From: Microcaldota archaeon
GTDB taxonomy: Archaea; Micrarchaeota; Micrarchaeia; Micrarchaeales; Micrarchaeaceae
DNA: 53,316 nucleotides
Assembly (NCBI GenBank): GCA_021792395.1
Contig: JAJYUR010000004.1
Location: 1-53,316 of the forward strand
Direction: 5' to 3'
The translations under genes and the position numbers were made by a program. The notes beneath the pieces were generated by a model that was not told the DNA's origin, searched no databases, and saw only the letters and a program-made list of their open reading frames with translations. Numbering within the stretch: the first letter of the stretch is position 1; every line of letters starts with the position of its first letter. Positions 28,676-37,786 of the stretch are shown here, one piece after another.

Positions 28676-30085
28676 CTAAATCTTCACCATATTGAGAAAT
28701 ATGAATGGGAATACGCCAAAGAACAATACAGCTGCGATTGCTATTGCCATTGCAGCTTTCTGTGATTTGCCTATGATTCCCACCTCACTGAGTTTTTCCT
28801 TTGTTGACATTATAGACCTGCTTGCTGCCAGATACATGTATGCACCAAGAAGTATTATGCCTGCCAGCGGCACGATGCCATATAATCCGAATGCGCTCAC
28901 AGTGCCTATAAATATCATCAGCTCTGCGATGAATCCTGCAGTCAATGGCATGCCGGTGGAACCGAATATTGCAAGCATGAATGAATAGGAAGCAGACTTT
29001 GCCGATGATACCGCCCCCTTGAGTATGCTTATGCTCCTGGTGCCGTATGCAAACTCAAGCGAACCTATCGCTATGAACATCAATGCAATTGTGAATCCGT
29101 GTGCAAGCATCATGTATACTGACCCGTATTCGCCTAGATAATTCAATGAGGCTATGCCTGCCAGTATTATGCCGCTTTCGATCATGCTCGTATACCCTGC
29201 CATTTTCTTCAGGTCGTTCTGCCTCATCGCTGCGAAAGCAGAGTAGAATACGGATACTACAGCTATAGCGTATACGTATGTTTTAAGCGTTTCCGCTACG
29301 GGAAGCAAATAGAATAATACGAGCATCCCATATGCGCCGAATTTTGAGAGCACCCCTGCAATCACCACGGAACCAGACGTGGGGGCATCAGAATACGCGT
29401 TTGGCATCCAAGAATGGAATGGAAATACCGGCATCTTTATGGCGAATGCGATGAACATGAGCATGAATATTGATTCCTGTATGTCGATAGGTATTTCGTA
29501 AGAATGCGCAGTTATATAGCTTATGTTGAATGACCCTACTGGCGTATAAAAGTATATCAGCATTATCGCAAAGAGCAACAGCGCGCTGGCGAATATGGAG
29601 TATATCAAAAAGTTCTTCGACGCCACATCCCGAGATGCGCTTCCGAACGACCTTATGATGAAGAATACGGATATTACTCCGACATCCCAGAAGATATAAA
29701 ACAGGAATAGGTTGGCAGATGCGAACAGGCCTATCGCAGAGAGCAGGAAAAGCAACAGCAGTGAATTTATAGAACGCGTGTTTGCACCCCTGATGCCCTG
29801 CCATACGATCGCGGCAAGCGTTACTATCAATGACATGGTTATGAGCATGATTGATATTGGAGTGAGCGTGAAGTGCAACGATATGCCCAGGGAGCTTATG
29901 TACGGCAGGCTTTCTGATACTGCAAGGCTGCCTGACGTGAATGCACTTATCGAATACGACATGTATATGAGTACCAGCAGCACTGCAGCTATTGATATAT
30001 GCTGCGAATACTTCCTTCCGAAAATAATATTGGCAGCTATTGCTATCGCAATCGTAATGAGCGATATAAACAATATTTGAATCAT
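28676..30085 (-). CDS. nuoM: NADH:quinone oxidoreductase subunit M-like
   Basis: KMPVFPFHSWMPNAYSDAPTSGSVVIAGVLSKFGAYG; NDLKKMAGYTSMIESG; SFMLAIFGSTGMPLTAGF. Confidence 0.88.
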   Translation of the reverse strand: MIQILFISLITIAIAIAANIIFGRKYSQHISIAAVLLVLIYMSYSISAFTSGSLAVSESLPYISSLGISLHFTLTPISIMLITMSLIVTLAAIVWQGIRGANTRSINSLLLLFLLSAIGLFASANLFLFYIFWDVGVISVFFIIRSFGSASRDVASKNFLIYSIFASALLLFAIMLIYFYTPVGSFNISYITAHSYEIPIDIQESIFMLMFIAFAIKMPVFPFHSWMPNAYSDAPTSGSVVIAGVLSKFGAYGMLVLFYLLPVAETLKTYVYAIAVVSVFYSAFAAMRQNDLKKMAGYTSMIESGIILAGIASLNYLGEYGSVYMMLAHGFTIALMFIAIGSLEFAYGTRSISILKGAVSSAKSASYSFMLAIFGSTGMPLTAGFIAELMIFIGTVSAFGLYGIVPLAGIILLGAYMYLAASRSIMSTKEKLSEVGIIGKSQKAAMAIAIAAVLFFGVFPFIFLNMVKI

Positions 30086-30089
30086 ATTT

Positions 30090-31880
30090 TCACACTGCGA
30101 TTATTATTACCAATAATATTATGCCTGCAGCGAACGCAACAGCATATGCGTTAATCTGCCCGTTCACTATCCTCCTTAGCCTTTCTGCTATAAATACAAG
30201 GCCGTCACCCCCCATCACTATGAACCAGTAAAGCGCGTAATCGAATGAATTCACTATTCCGCCGATTTCATAGAATGCCGCAGCAATTATTGAATATACC
30301 CAATTTACTGCAATGCTGTTGTATAATAGGGTATGCAGTGCCCTGTGCGATGACATGCCTTTCAGGTTCATCTTGACATATATGTAATAGGTTACGGATA
30401 TGCCAAGCAGCACAGCAATCGTTTCTGTCAATCCCGAAACAAGCGAAATGTGCAATGGCATGTAGGTATTAGCGAACACGCCAGCGTATGGCAATCCCGG
30501 AAGGTATGCATATGCGAATCCCCCTATAGCAACAAGCAATGCGAGCACTGCGATAGCATACAGCATGGTCTTAGGTATGTTCTTGTATTTGGCAGTCAGC
30601 TCTGCATCAATGCCTTTGGTGAGAGGATCGCGCATGGGTATGAAAAGCCACCTGAATATGTAGATGCTGCTTGCAAATTCTATCACTGTCAACAATATGT
30701 ACACGTAAATGTTGCTGGCTACCGAATCTATTGCAACTTTTCCGAAGAACCCGCTCAATGGAAATATGCCTGCAATCGATCCTACTCCGAAGAGCGTAGA
30801 AATAAAAAGAAGCCTGTTTTTTGTAGAGCCTTTTATCAGGTATATGTTCTCCGCGTTGTCGTTAGCCTTCATTATGGATCCTGCGCTCATGAAAAGCAGG
30901 GCCTTATAGAACGTCTGTACTATGAAGAAAAGCATTGCGGCCAAAAGCGCGTGAAGCCCAAGTGCGACGAGCATTATCCCTAAGTCTTCCATAGTGGAAT
31001 ATGCAAGTATCCTCTTTATGTGGCGCTCTGCTATTGCATTTGTCGCACCTATGAATGCCGTAGCTATGCCGAATGCCAGTATAACGTAGAGCAGGTGCGC
31101 TTCGTAGAAAAGGGGCAGGAGCAGCGCAACAAGAAAAACTCCTGCTTTTACCATGGTTGATGAATGCAGGAATGCAGATACAGGGGTAGGGCCCTCCATT
31201 GCGTCGGCAAGCCATTCGTGAAAAGGGAATTGCGCAGATTTGGTGAACACAGCTGCCAATATCAGCAGCAGGGGAATCTGCATTGCATTGATATACGGGC
31301 TCGCCATTATTGAATAGAAATTGAATGTATGAAAGGCGTTCCATATGAGCACCATTGCGGACAGCATGGCCATATCTCCTATCAGTATGGTCGTTATCGA
31401 CTTCCTAGCGGCATAAGGCACCCTTTCCTTGTGGTACCAGAACCCGATAAGCAGGTAGCTTGTTATGCCAAGCAGTTCCCATGCTATGAACATGGTTATG
31501 AAGTTGGCGGATATCGCAAAGAGCATCATCGATGCGGCGAAGATGCTGATTTCGAAGAAAAATCTTGGGCGTTCGCTGGGCACGTCCATGTATCCTATTG
31601 AATAAAGCATTATGAGAGGTGTAACAAGGGCTACCAGCATGAGCAGTATTGCGTTGAGGGTGTATATCGACATTGATATATGCACGACCAGCCCGCTTAT
31701 TGCAAACCATGTAATCGAATAGGCTTTGCCGAAGGAATATAACACTTCATACGCGGCAAGGATCAGCGATGCAATGCTGAACGCAAAGGCAGTCCATCCC
31801 GCGATATGCGAGCGGCCGCGCATGAAAAGGGATATGAATCCGCCAAATAACAGCGGGGCAATCACAAATAATGGTAACAT
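30090..31880 (-). CDS. nuoL: NADH:quinone oxidoreductase subunit L-like
   Basis: AQFPFHEWLADAMEGPTPVSAFLHSSTMVKAGVFLV; IKRILAYSTMEDLGIMLVALG; start at 31880 (MLPLFVIAPLLFGG); track extension to 32192 rejected. Confidence 0.9.
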   Translation of the reverse strand: MLPLFVIAPLLFGGFISLFMRGRSHIAGWTAFAFSIASLILAAYEVLYSFGKAYSITWFAISGLVVHISMSIYTLNAILLMLVALVTPLIMLYSIGYMDVPSERPRFFFEISIFAASMMLFAISANFITMFIAWELLGITSYLLIGFWYHKERVPYAARKSITTILIGDMAMLSAMVLIWNAFHTFNFYSIMASPYINAMQIPLLLILAAVFTKSAQFPFHEWLADAMEGPTPVSAFLHSSTMVKAGVFLVALLLPLFYEAHLLYVILAFGIATAFIGATNAIAERHIKRILAYSTMEDLGIMLVALGLHALLAAMLFFIVQTFYKALLFMSAGSIMKANDNAENIYLIKGSTKNRLLFISTLFGVGSIAGIFPLSGFFGKVAIDSVASNIYVYILLTVIEFASSIYIFRWLFIPMRDPLTKGIDAELTAKYKNIPKTMLYAIAVLALLVAIGGFAYAYLPGLPYAGVFANTYMPLHISLVSGLTETIAVLLGISVTYYIYVKMNLKGMSSHRALHTLLYNSIAVNWVYSIIAAAFYEIGGIVNSFDYALYWFIVMGGDGLVFIAERLRRIVNGQINAYAVAFAAGIILLVIIIAV

Positions 31881-31885
31881 GCTTA

Positions 31886-32182
31886 TCAATCCTTCAATTC
31901 CGAAAGCTTGGTTATATCTAAGCTGAATTCGCTCTTCGCCATATACCTGTAGAACGATATGAGCATTATCACCTCGGATGCAGCAATGGCCCATATGGTA
32001 AACAGGAGCGGGATTATGGCACTGCCCGAATAGTACGTGAAGAACGCAATTGCCACAAGCGATGCGCCCACAAGTATTATTTCTATTGACATGAGCATTA
32101 TGACAAGGTGCCTGCTTGATGCTATGCCAGCTATGCCTATCGACAGGAGGGCAATGCCAAAGGTTATGAAGTACTCTATCAT
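31886..32182 (-). CDS. nuoK: NADH:quinone oxidoreductase subunit K
   Basis: IASSRHLVIMLMSIEIILVGASLVAIAFF typical NuoK motif. Confidence 0.85.
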   Translation of the reverse strand: MIEYFITFGIALLSIGIAGIASSRHLVIMLMSIEIILVGASLVAIAFFTYYSGSAIIPLLFTIWAIAASEVIMLISFYRYMAKSEFSLDITKLSELKD

Positions 32183-32646
32183 GGTCTTCCAATCCTCTTG
32201 AATAATATTATGGAGCCGAATGCAGCTGCGAAAAGCATTATAGCTATTATGTAAAATAGCGGCAGATATGCAGATATGGAATTTGATATGCCGCTCCCTG
32301 TAACCGTACCCGAAGATCCCTGAGAAAATTGCAACACATGCATAGGATACGCGATTACGACAAACATTATGATGGATACAGCTGCAAGTTTTGCGATGTT
32401 GGTGTGGGGGAATTTTGAATAGCTCGTAGATGCGACACCAATCACGAAATATGTTGTAATGCCGCCTATCAGTATGAAAAGCTGTATTATTGCAAAAAGG
32501 GGCTGACCCAGAATCAGGAACATGAGCGAGTTTAATAGGAATATGCCTGCCAGCATTATGCCGATATGCAGAAGGTCCTTCAGCGCGAATATCGTAGCTA
32601 TCAAAACCAACTCCAATGCGGCTATCGCCAAAAATTCAACGAACAT
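32179..32646 (-). CDS. nuoJ: NADH:quinone oxidoreductase subunit J
   Basis: Position between I and K; LLHIGIMLAGIFLLNSLMFLILGQPLFAIIQLFILIGGITTYFVIG; GGTG-N5-ATG. Confidence 0.8.
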   Translation of the reverse strand: MFVEFLAIAALELVLIATIFALKDLLHIGIMLAGIFLLNSLMFLILGQPLFAIIQLFILIGGITTYFVIGVASTSYSKFPHTNIAKLAAVSIIMFVVIAYPMHVLQFSQGSSGTVTGSGISNSISAYLPLFYIIAIMLFAAAFGSIILFKRIGRP

Positions 32647-32658
32647 AATTGCACCAGT

Positions 32659-33021
32659 TCATCCTAGGTCTTCAGGCCTCTTTATATACTCCCTTCTGTC
32701 GTATGCTTCGAAGTTGTAATCCTTTGTCAATATGAGGCATTTTGGAGGGCATACCTCTTCGCACAGGGCACAGAAGAGGCACCTCTCCAGATTGACTAGC
32801 GGCATCTTCTTCGTGCCTTTCTCTGTTTCTATGTCGACCATGTCTATGGTCTGGTTTGGGCATATCCTTGCGCAGGCGGCGCAGCTTATGCACGTCTTTA
32901 TGTCAAGCTTGTGTATGCCCCTGTAATTGTCTGTGAGCTCCTCTCTCTGCTCTGGAAATTCCAGCGTAGCTGGTTTTTGCATAAGGCCCTGCCCTACCCT
33001 CATGATGCTTTTTCCTATCAT
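32659..33021 (-). CDS. nuoI: NADH:quinone oxidoreductase subunit I (2x 4Fe-4S ferredoxin)
   Basis: CISCAACARICPNQTIDMV and CLFCALCEEVCPPKCLILT. Confidence 0.9.
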   Translation of the reverse strand: MIGKSIMRVGQGLMQKPATLEFPEQREELTDNYRGIHKLDIKTCISCAACARICPNQTIDMVDIETEKGTKKMPLVNLERCLFCALCEEVCPPKCLILTKDYNFEAYDRREYIKRPEDLG

Positions 33022-34071
33022 TTATACACCAACCACGATAAATATTACATATGCAAGGAATAAATTGATTACAGAAAGCGGCAGCAGGTAAGTCCATCCT
33101 ATCTTAAGCAGCCTGTCTATCCTCATCCTCACAGTAGTTGCCCTTATTATGACTATGAATACAGTAAGTATTACCACCTTGAGCATCAGCCATACGAATG
33201 GAGGCAGTATGGGGCCGTTCCAGCCCCCCAGAAACAATATGGATATCAGCAGCGTGCCCACAAACATCCTAGTATAATCTAAAAAGAGCGCAAGCCCATA
33301 GTATGGTGCGCTTACATCAGTCAGCCATCCTGATATCAATTCATTATCAGCTTCGCGCAGGTCAAATGGAGGCCTCTCCAGCTCCGCAAGCATCACTATG
33401 AAGAATATTACGAACCCTATCGGCATCAGCAATGCATACCATATGTGCGATTGAGAACTGACTATGTTTGAAAGACTAAATCCGTGTGAGGCGAGCGCCA
33501 CTGCAGCTATGACTACCATCAAAGGCACCTCATAGCTTATCAGCATGACCACAGACCTCTGGGCGCTTATCGAGCCGAACTTGTTACCGCTTGTCCAACC
33601 TGCAAGGAAGAGTAGAAGCGGCATGAATGACAGTATTAGAAACACAGCTATAAGCCCGAATGCAGTATTTATGCCGACAAACGAAGCATTCATTGGTATG
33701 AATGCGAGCGCCAATACGAAGAGGGCATACACCACTGGAAGAACCATTGCAAATAAGGGCATGTCTGCCTCATCAGGAACGATGTTCTCTTTTGAAAGAA
33801 GCTTAACCACGTCTGCCATATTTTGAAGTATCCCGTATTTGCCAACGTATGTGGGCCCGTGCCTTGATTGCATCCTTGCCATTATCTTCCTCTCGGCCCA
33901 TCCAAACAGGTATACGAAAAGCGTAACCAGTATGAATAGCAGTATTGCGAATATCACCAGTGCGATTATAATGGATAACCCGAATGCAATGGAATGGGGA
34001 AGCACCCTGGATAGATATGCGTCAATGATGCTGAAATACTGGCTTATTGAAGGCGAATCTATCTGAAACAT
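33022..34071 (-). CDS. nuoH: NADH:quinone oxidoreductase subunit H
   Basis: AERKIMARMQSRHGPTYVGKYGILQNMADVVKLLSKE; ELERPPFDLREADNELISGW. Confidence 0.93.
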   Translation of the reverse strand: MFQIDSPSISQYFSIIDAYLSRVLPHSIAFGLSIIIALVIFAILLFILVTLFVYLFGWAERKIMARMQSRHGPTYVGKYGILQNMADVVKLLSKENIVPDEADMPLFAMVLPVVYALFVLALAFIPMNASFVGINTAFGLIAVFLILSFMPLLLFLAGWTSGNKFGSISAQRSVVMLISYEVPLMVVIAAVALASHGFSLSNIVSSQSHIWYALLMPIGFVIFFIVMLAELERPPFDLREADNELISGWLTDVSAPYYGLALFLDYTRMFVGTLLISILFLGGWNGPILPPFVWLMLKVVILTVFIVIIRATTVRMRIDRLLKIGWTYLLPLSVINLFLAYVIFIVVGV

Positions 34072-34149
34072 CCAACCACATATTTCTCTCAGGTACGTTT
34101 ATAACTTATTTTATTTATATTTATATAGTAAATGTAAAAAGGTGTTGCA

Positions 34150-34413
34150 ATAATAAGCGAGACTGCAAAAGCGATAATAGATGATGGAAGTATACGCATA
34201 AAGGTAAAGCGCGCCGGGATGCTGCAGTACGTGGTTTTCAAGGTGAAGCGCATACCCATAGGAGGCAGCGCATTCGCGGAGCTCTTTTTAGACAGGATAA
34301 TTGACATGAGCGAACTGCAAAGGCTGGCGAATCAGCTCAAGCTCCCAGTAGAGGCAGAAAACGGAAGGGCTTTCCCCGAAGGCATGGGCGCCAAGGATTT
34401 CATCGGGTTTTGA
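34150..34413 (+). CDS. Small hypothetical protein (~87 aa), probable AUA start
   Basis: In-frame IISETAKAIIDDGSIRIKVKRAG precedes the track ATG 34219; GGTG (34141-34144)-N5-ATA (34150); in-frame TAA just upstream. Confidence 0.55.
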   Translation: MISETAKAIIDDGSIRIKVKRAGMLQYVVFKVKRIPIGGSAFAELFLDRIIDMSELQRLANQLKLPVEAENGRAFPEGMGAKDFIGF

Positions 34414-34433
34414 GCACCTTTTATCCGATAGCG

Positions 34434-36161
34434 TCATCCGAAGAATGCGTTTGTAGCGTTAAATGTGCCGTTGACTAGCCTAGTTACATTTTCGTATGTA
34501 TAATTCATCTGCATGTCATATGCAGTAGTGATGCTTGCAATTGGCACGGGTATATTATGACATGCTACCGTATCATTGGCACTTGATCCGCCAGATATTG
34601 TCTGGTTTATTGTCTGATTGGCTTCTTCGCCAGATATGAAGCATGATAACGTGTTTATGTGAATTGCATGTGGCAGCCTATTGAGTATCTGCAGAGACGC
34701 ATAATCATTAGATGTATTGAATGCGAGCGCCTTGCACCCTATCGAAGAATTGCTTATGCTGCACGAATTCTTGAACGCAGGTTGCCATATTGCACTGCGT
34801 TGACTTAGGTTCAGCGCTTGTATCAGCTTGGCGGCATTGTAATGCGCATCCAATGCATTCGAAGAATTGACAAAGGAGTATAATATTGCAGTGTAGTTTG
34901 TGCCTATCTCCTCAGATTTTATGAATGAGTAATTTGCAAGGGACTGTGCTGCTCCACTTATTGGAGACAGGTATGTAGAGCATACACTAGTGCCTGTTTT
35001 GTTGTTCGAATATATAAGGCCTAAACAGCTGAATGTAGAATTATTTATATTGCTAAGATTAAGCGGATGCGCATTCTTTTTAAGATAAGCTGCGAAGGTG
35101 CCGAAACTGTTTTGGAACACGTTCATCGAGTACATGCTGTTGGATGCAACACCGAAGACGTATCCAGCAGGGGTTGAATTAGTATATGTGAAATTCCTAA
35201 GATGTGCTTCGAATATGGGATTGGATTTTGATGCGTTGATTATTACGTTTGCCTCAAACGGAGAATATGCTTTAGATATAACGTTTATACACGTACTGTT
35301 ATTGGAATTGTTGTAGTAAGCCATCACCTTTGTCCATCCTCCATTGGTAAGCGTGCATATGCTCGTTTCGTTGCTTGCCCTTGCGTAAGTAGCCGTATTT
35401 CCGTTGGCAGTAAAATTGTATTCAGGTATGTTGAACGTGGACAGCAGAAGCGCTATCTTATCGCTCGTTAATGTTCCCTGTATCCATGCCCCGTATGCTA
35501 TGCTACCGTTGGAGTATCTTGCATATGCGCCATTCTCTACATTTATCAGCGGCAAGACGTCCGTAAATATCTTTGAAATTATGTCTTGCGATGGGCCGAA
35601 TATCATCTTAAATTTGCTAGTGTTGTAGGATTCATATCCCAGCGATGAAAATGCCGCACCTTTTGGGAAAAGAGAAAATTCTGTTGTGTTTAATATCCAG
35701 TTATCAGGTATAAATGCATATAGATCTGGCGTTTGTGGGGATTTGACATTTATGTTTACTGCAGATGATGCATCTGCCCTGTTTGCTATATTTAAGACAT
35801 TTGCAGGATCAAGAACTGCAGAGAATTGGTATATGCCGTTTGCATCATATGTATAATTTTCGTTTATCGATACGTTTGAATTTGCAGGTATCGATACTTT
35901 GTAGAAACCAAGTTCGGTGCCATTTAGGTAAAATCCTAAAGGTATGGCCTTGGTGTAAAAATTGTCTTTGTTATACACAGTTATAAGAAAATGTGACGTC
36001 TGATATGGGTATAAGGCATTGGATGCGCTATAATTCAGGGCAGCTATATGTACTGCCATATTATACGAAGATGATGGCTTTAGCATTAGCGCAGATATAA
36101 AAACTATTAATGCGACCGCTATCGCAAGCATGCCGTAAAATACAATATTCTTGGACACCAT
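34434..36161 (-). CDS. Membrane-anchored extracellular protein, Asn/Ser/Thr-rich
   Basis: N-terminal TM helix, many N-x-S/T sequons, 575 aa. Confidence 0.6.
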   Translation of the reverse strand: MVSKNIVFYGMLAIAVALIVFISALMLKPSSSYNMAVHIAALNYSASNALYPYQTSHFLITVYNKDNFYTKAIPLGFYLNGTELGFYKVSIPANSNVSINENYTYDANGIYQFSAVLDPANVLNIANRADASSAVNINVKSPQTPDLYAFIPDNWILNTTEFSLFPKGAAFSSLGYESYNTSKFKMIFGPSQDIISKIFTDVLPLINVENGAYARYSNGSIAYGAWIQGTLTSDKIALLLSTFNIPEYNFTANGNTATYARASNETSICTLTNGGWTKVMAYYNNSNNSTCINVISKAYSPFEANVIINASKSNPIFEAHLRNFTYTNSTPAGYVFGVASNSMYSMNVFQNSFGTFAAYLKKNAHPLNLSNINNSTFSCLGLIYSNNKTGTSVCSTYLSPISGAAQSLANYSFIKSEEIGTNYTAILYSFVNSSNALDAHYNAAKLIQALNLSQRSAIWQPAFKNSCSISNSSIGCKALAFNTSNDYASLQILNRLPHAIHINTLSCFISGEEANQTINQTISGGSSANDTVACHNIPVPIASITTAYDMQMNYTYENVTRLVNGTFNATNAFFG

Positions 36162-36165
36162 TGCA

Positions 36166-36624
36166 TTACCTTTTGCTCAATTCTTTTATGACAGTTGATA
36201 CCTTGCCTTTTATTGGATATATCCCAGATTCAAAATAGTTCTCCACCCACGCATCGATGTCATATTTATCTGACCCATCAGGAATGATGAAGCGGTATCT
36301 GCCTTTTGAATGCGCAAGCACGCCTGCATTGCCTAGCTGCAGGAGATGATACCTCAATGTCTTTTCGTTTATCGGACCCCATGCCCCGCCTATGTACCCT
36401 GACAATTCTTCTACAGTGGGATCCTCGTTTTTCGTGAATTGGAAGTATAGCATCGCATCCAGCACAGATATTGCACTGAGCCTTGATTCTCCTGGATTTA
36501 TTACGCCTAGGCTGAGTGCGAGCCACCTGACCATCGAGCGCCTGGTCTCCACGACCTCTTTCGTTAGCCTTAGCTCCCTTAGTGTTATCTCTCGTTCTAT
36601 AAGCTTTGCTTCATTGACTTCCAT
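36166..36624 (-). CDS. Winged-helix transcription regulator-like protein
   Basis: SVLDAMLYFQFTKNEDPTVEELSGYIGGAWGPINEKTLRYHLLQLGNAGVLAHSKGRYRF. Confidence 0.6.
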   Translation of the reverse strand: MEVNEAKLIEREITLRELRLTKEVVETRRSMVRWLALSLGVINPGESRLSAISVLDAMLYFQFTKNEDPTVEELSGYIGGAWGPINEKTLRYHLLQLGNAGVLAHSKGRYRFIIPDGSDKYDIDAWVENYFESGIYPIKGKVSTVIKELSKR

Positions 36625-36644
36625 ATAGGCACACAGTTGATGAT

Positions 36645-36992
36645 TTACAAGATGTATTTAGAAATTAAAGTTTGTGACATCCTCTCCCAACTGAAGGTTG
36701 AGAGCTTCCTTCTGAAGAAATGCCTGTAAGCATCGGATGCCCTTTTTGAGACATTCTGAAGGACCTGAGAATGCAATTCTGCAAACTCTGGCTTTTCCTT
36801 TTTTATCTGCATAATCCATACATTCATTCTGTATTCAGTGAGGGTTTTGCCTGTTTCTTTGTAATACGTTTTTGATTTCTCTATGAGGAGGTTGTAGATT
36901 TCCTTTGCAAGGAACATCTGCCTGTTAAGTGTTTCCTTCTGCACCTTTGAAGGATATGCACGATATTTATATGCAGTTTTCATGGCGACCAT
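36645..36992 (-). pseudogene. tnpB: Truncated TnpB (OrfB) N-terminus, IS200/IS605-type remnant
   Basis: MKTAYKYRAYPSKVQKETLNRQMFLAKEIYNLLIEKSKTYYKETGKTLTEYRMNVWI: OrfB N-terminal HTH region; RuvC and zinc-finger portions missing. Confidence 0.75.
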
Positions 36993-37065
36993 ATTTATTG
37001 CACCGTTAAAGTTTATATACTTTGCAGTTCGCTTTCACCTCATACCTCAAGGATGGAGGGTTTCC
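36675..37065 (-). mobile_element. Internally deleted IS200/IS605-type element: tnpB 5' fragment joined to right-end hairpin
   Basis: Reverse-strand CTCTCAAC-CTTCA-GTTGGGAG hairpin followed by AGGATGTC; left-side hairpin CCTC-CATCCTT-GAGG near 37048-37062. Confidence 0.55.
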
Positions 37066-37113
37066 TGCTCACATTTATAAATTACTATCTGCCTATAACT
37101 AAGAGTGAATTAC

Positions 37114-37485
37114 ATGTCCGATTTAAGCGTTAGCGCAAAGTTCATCCCGGAAAAGCTCAAGGCGTATGCAAAGAATGATGTCACAATGGTTATAAGCCTA
37201 AACAATGCAAGCAAGACCAACCATTATTGGTGTGAATGCGATGTTAATGTAAAATCTCCCCTTTCCTTGGCGCACGACAGGGAGTTGGACACGGGAAGGA
37301 CAAGGATGGGCATCGCTCATCCAGAAAGCAAGATAGAGAAGCATATCAAGGTATATACTAGGCCAAATAATTTTCCAGACGATTATACAATAAAAATAAC
37401 GGCGTACGTGTATGACCAGGACGGGGCCATTTCCGAAAGAATCGAATTGCCAGTAAAGATAGAATGCGCAGATGAGCCAAAATGA
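37114..37485 (+). CDS. Conserved-looking beta-rich (Ig-like) small protein
   Basis: Beta-strand-like alternation KFIPEKLKAYAKNDVTMVISLNNAS..., start MSDLSV. Confidence 0.5.
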   Translation: MSDLSVSAKFIPEKLKAYAKNDVTMVISLNNASKTNHYWCECDVNVKSPLSLAHDRELDTGRTRMGIAHPESKIEKHIKVYTRPNNFPDDYTIKITAYVYDQDGAISERIELPVKIECADEPK

Positions 37486-37494
37486 CGCATCCGT

Positions 37495-37773
37495 TCAATG
37501 TTCTATGCTGAAATCCCTAAATGCCCCGTAATCGCCATCCTTGACATTGGACCTTTCTATTTTGTAGACCTGTGGGCCGTTTTCAACGCTTATGTCTATA
37601 GCCCTTATCAATTGGAGTATCTGCTCTTCCGTACCCTCTGCCAGTATCAATACGCTGCCATCAGGCATATTCCTTACGCTTCCTTTAATTCCCAAGGATA
37701 CTGCGTTCTTCATGACTAGATATCTGTAACCGACGCCTTGGACAAACCCATGCACTACAAGCATGACTTTCAT
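37495..37773 (-). CDS. acyP: Acylphosphatase
   Basis: VHGFVQGVGYRYLVMKNAVSLGIKGSVRNMPDGSVLILAEGTEEQI. Confidence 0.9.
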   Translation of the reverse strand: MKVMLVVHGFVQGVGYRYLVMKNAVSLGIKGSVRNMPDGSVLILAEGTEEQILQLIRAIDISVENGPQVYKIERSNVKDGDYGAFRDFSIEH

Positions 37774-37786
37774 TATTCCAACTCGA

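Noticed and set aside
31881-32192. N-terminal 104-aa extension of the NuoL ORF
   Set aside because: Reads through nuoK in another frame (His/Cys-rich nonsense); NuoL starts at MLPLFVIAP (31880).
36645-36992. Intact TnpB nuclease
   Set aside because: Only the N-terminal ~110 aa are present; RuvC motifs and the Cys4 zinc finger are absent.
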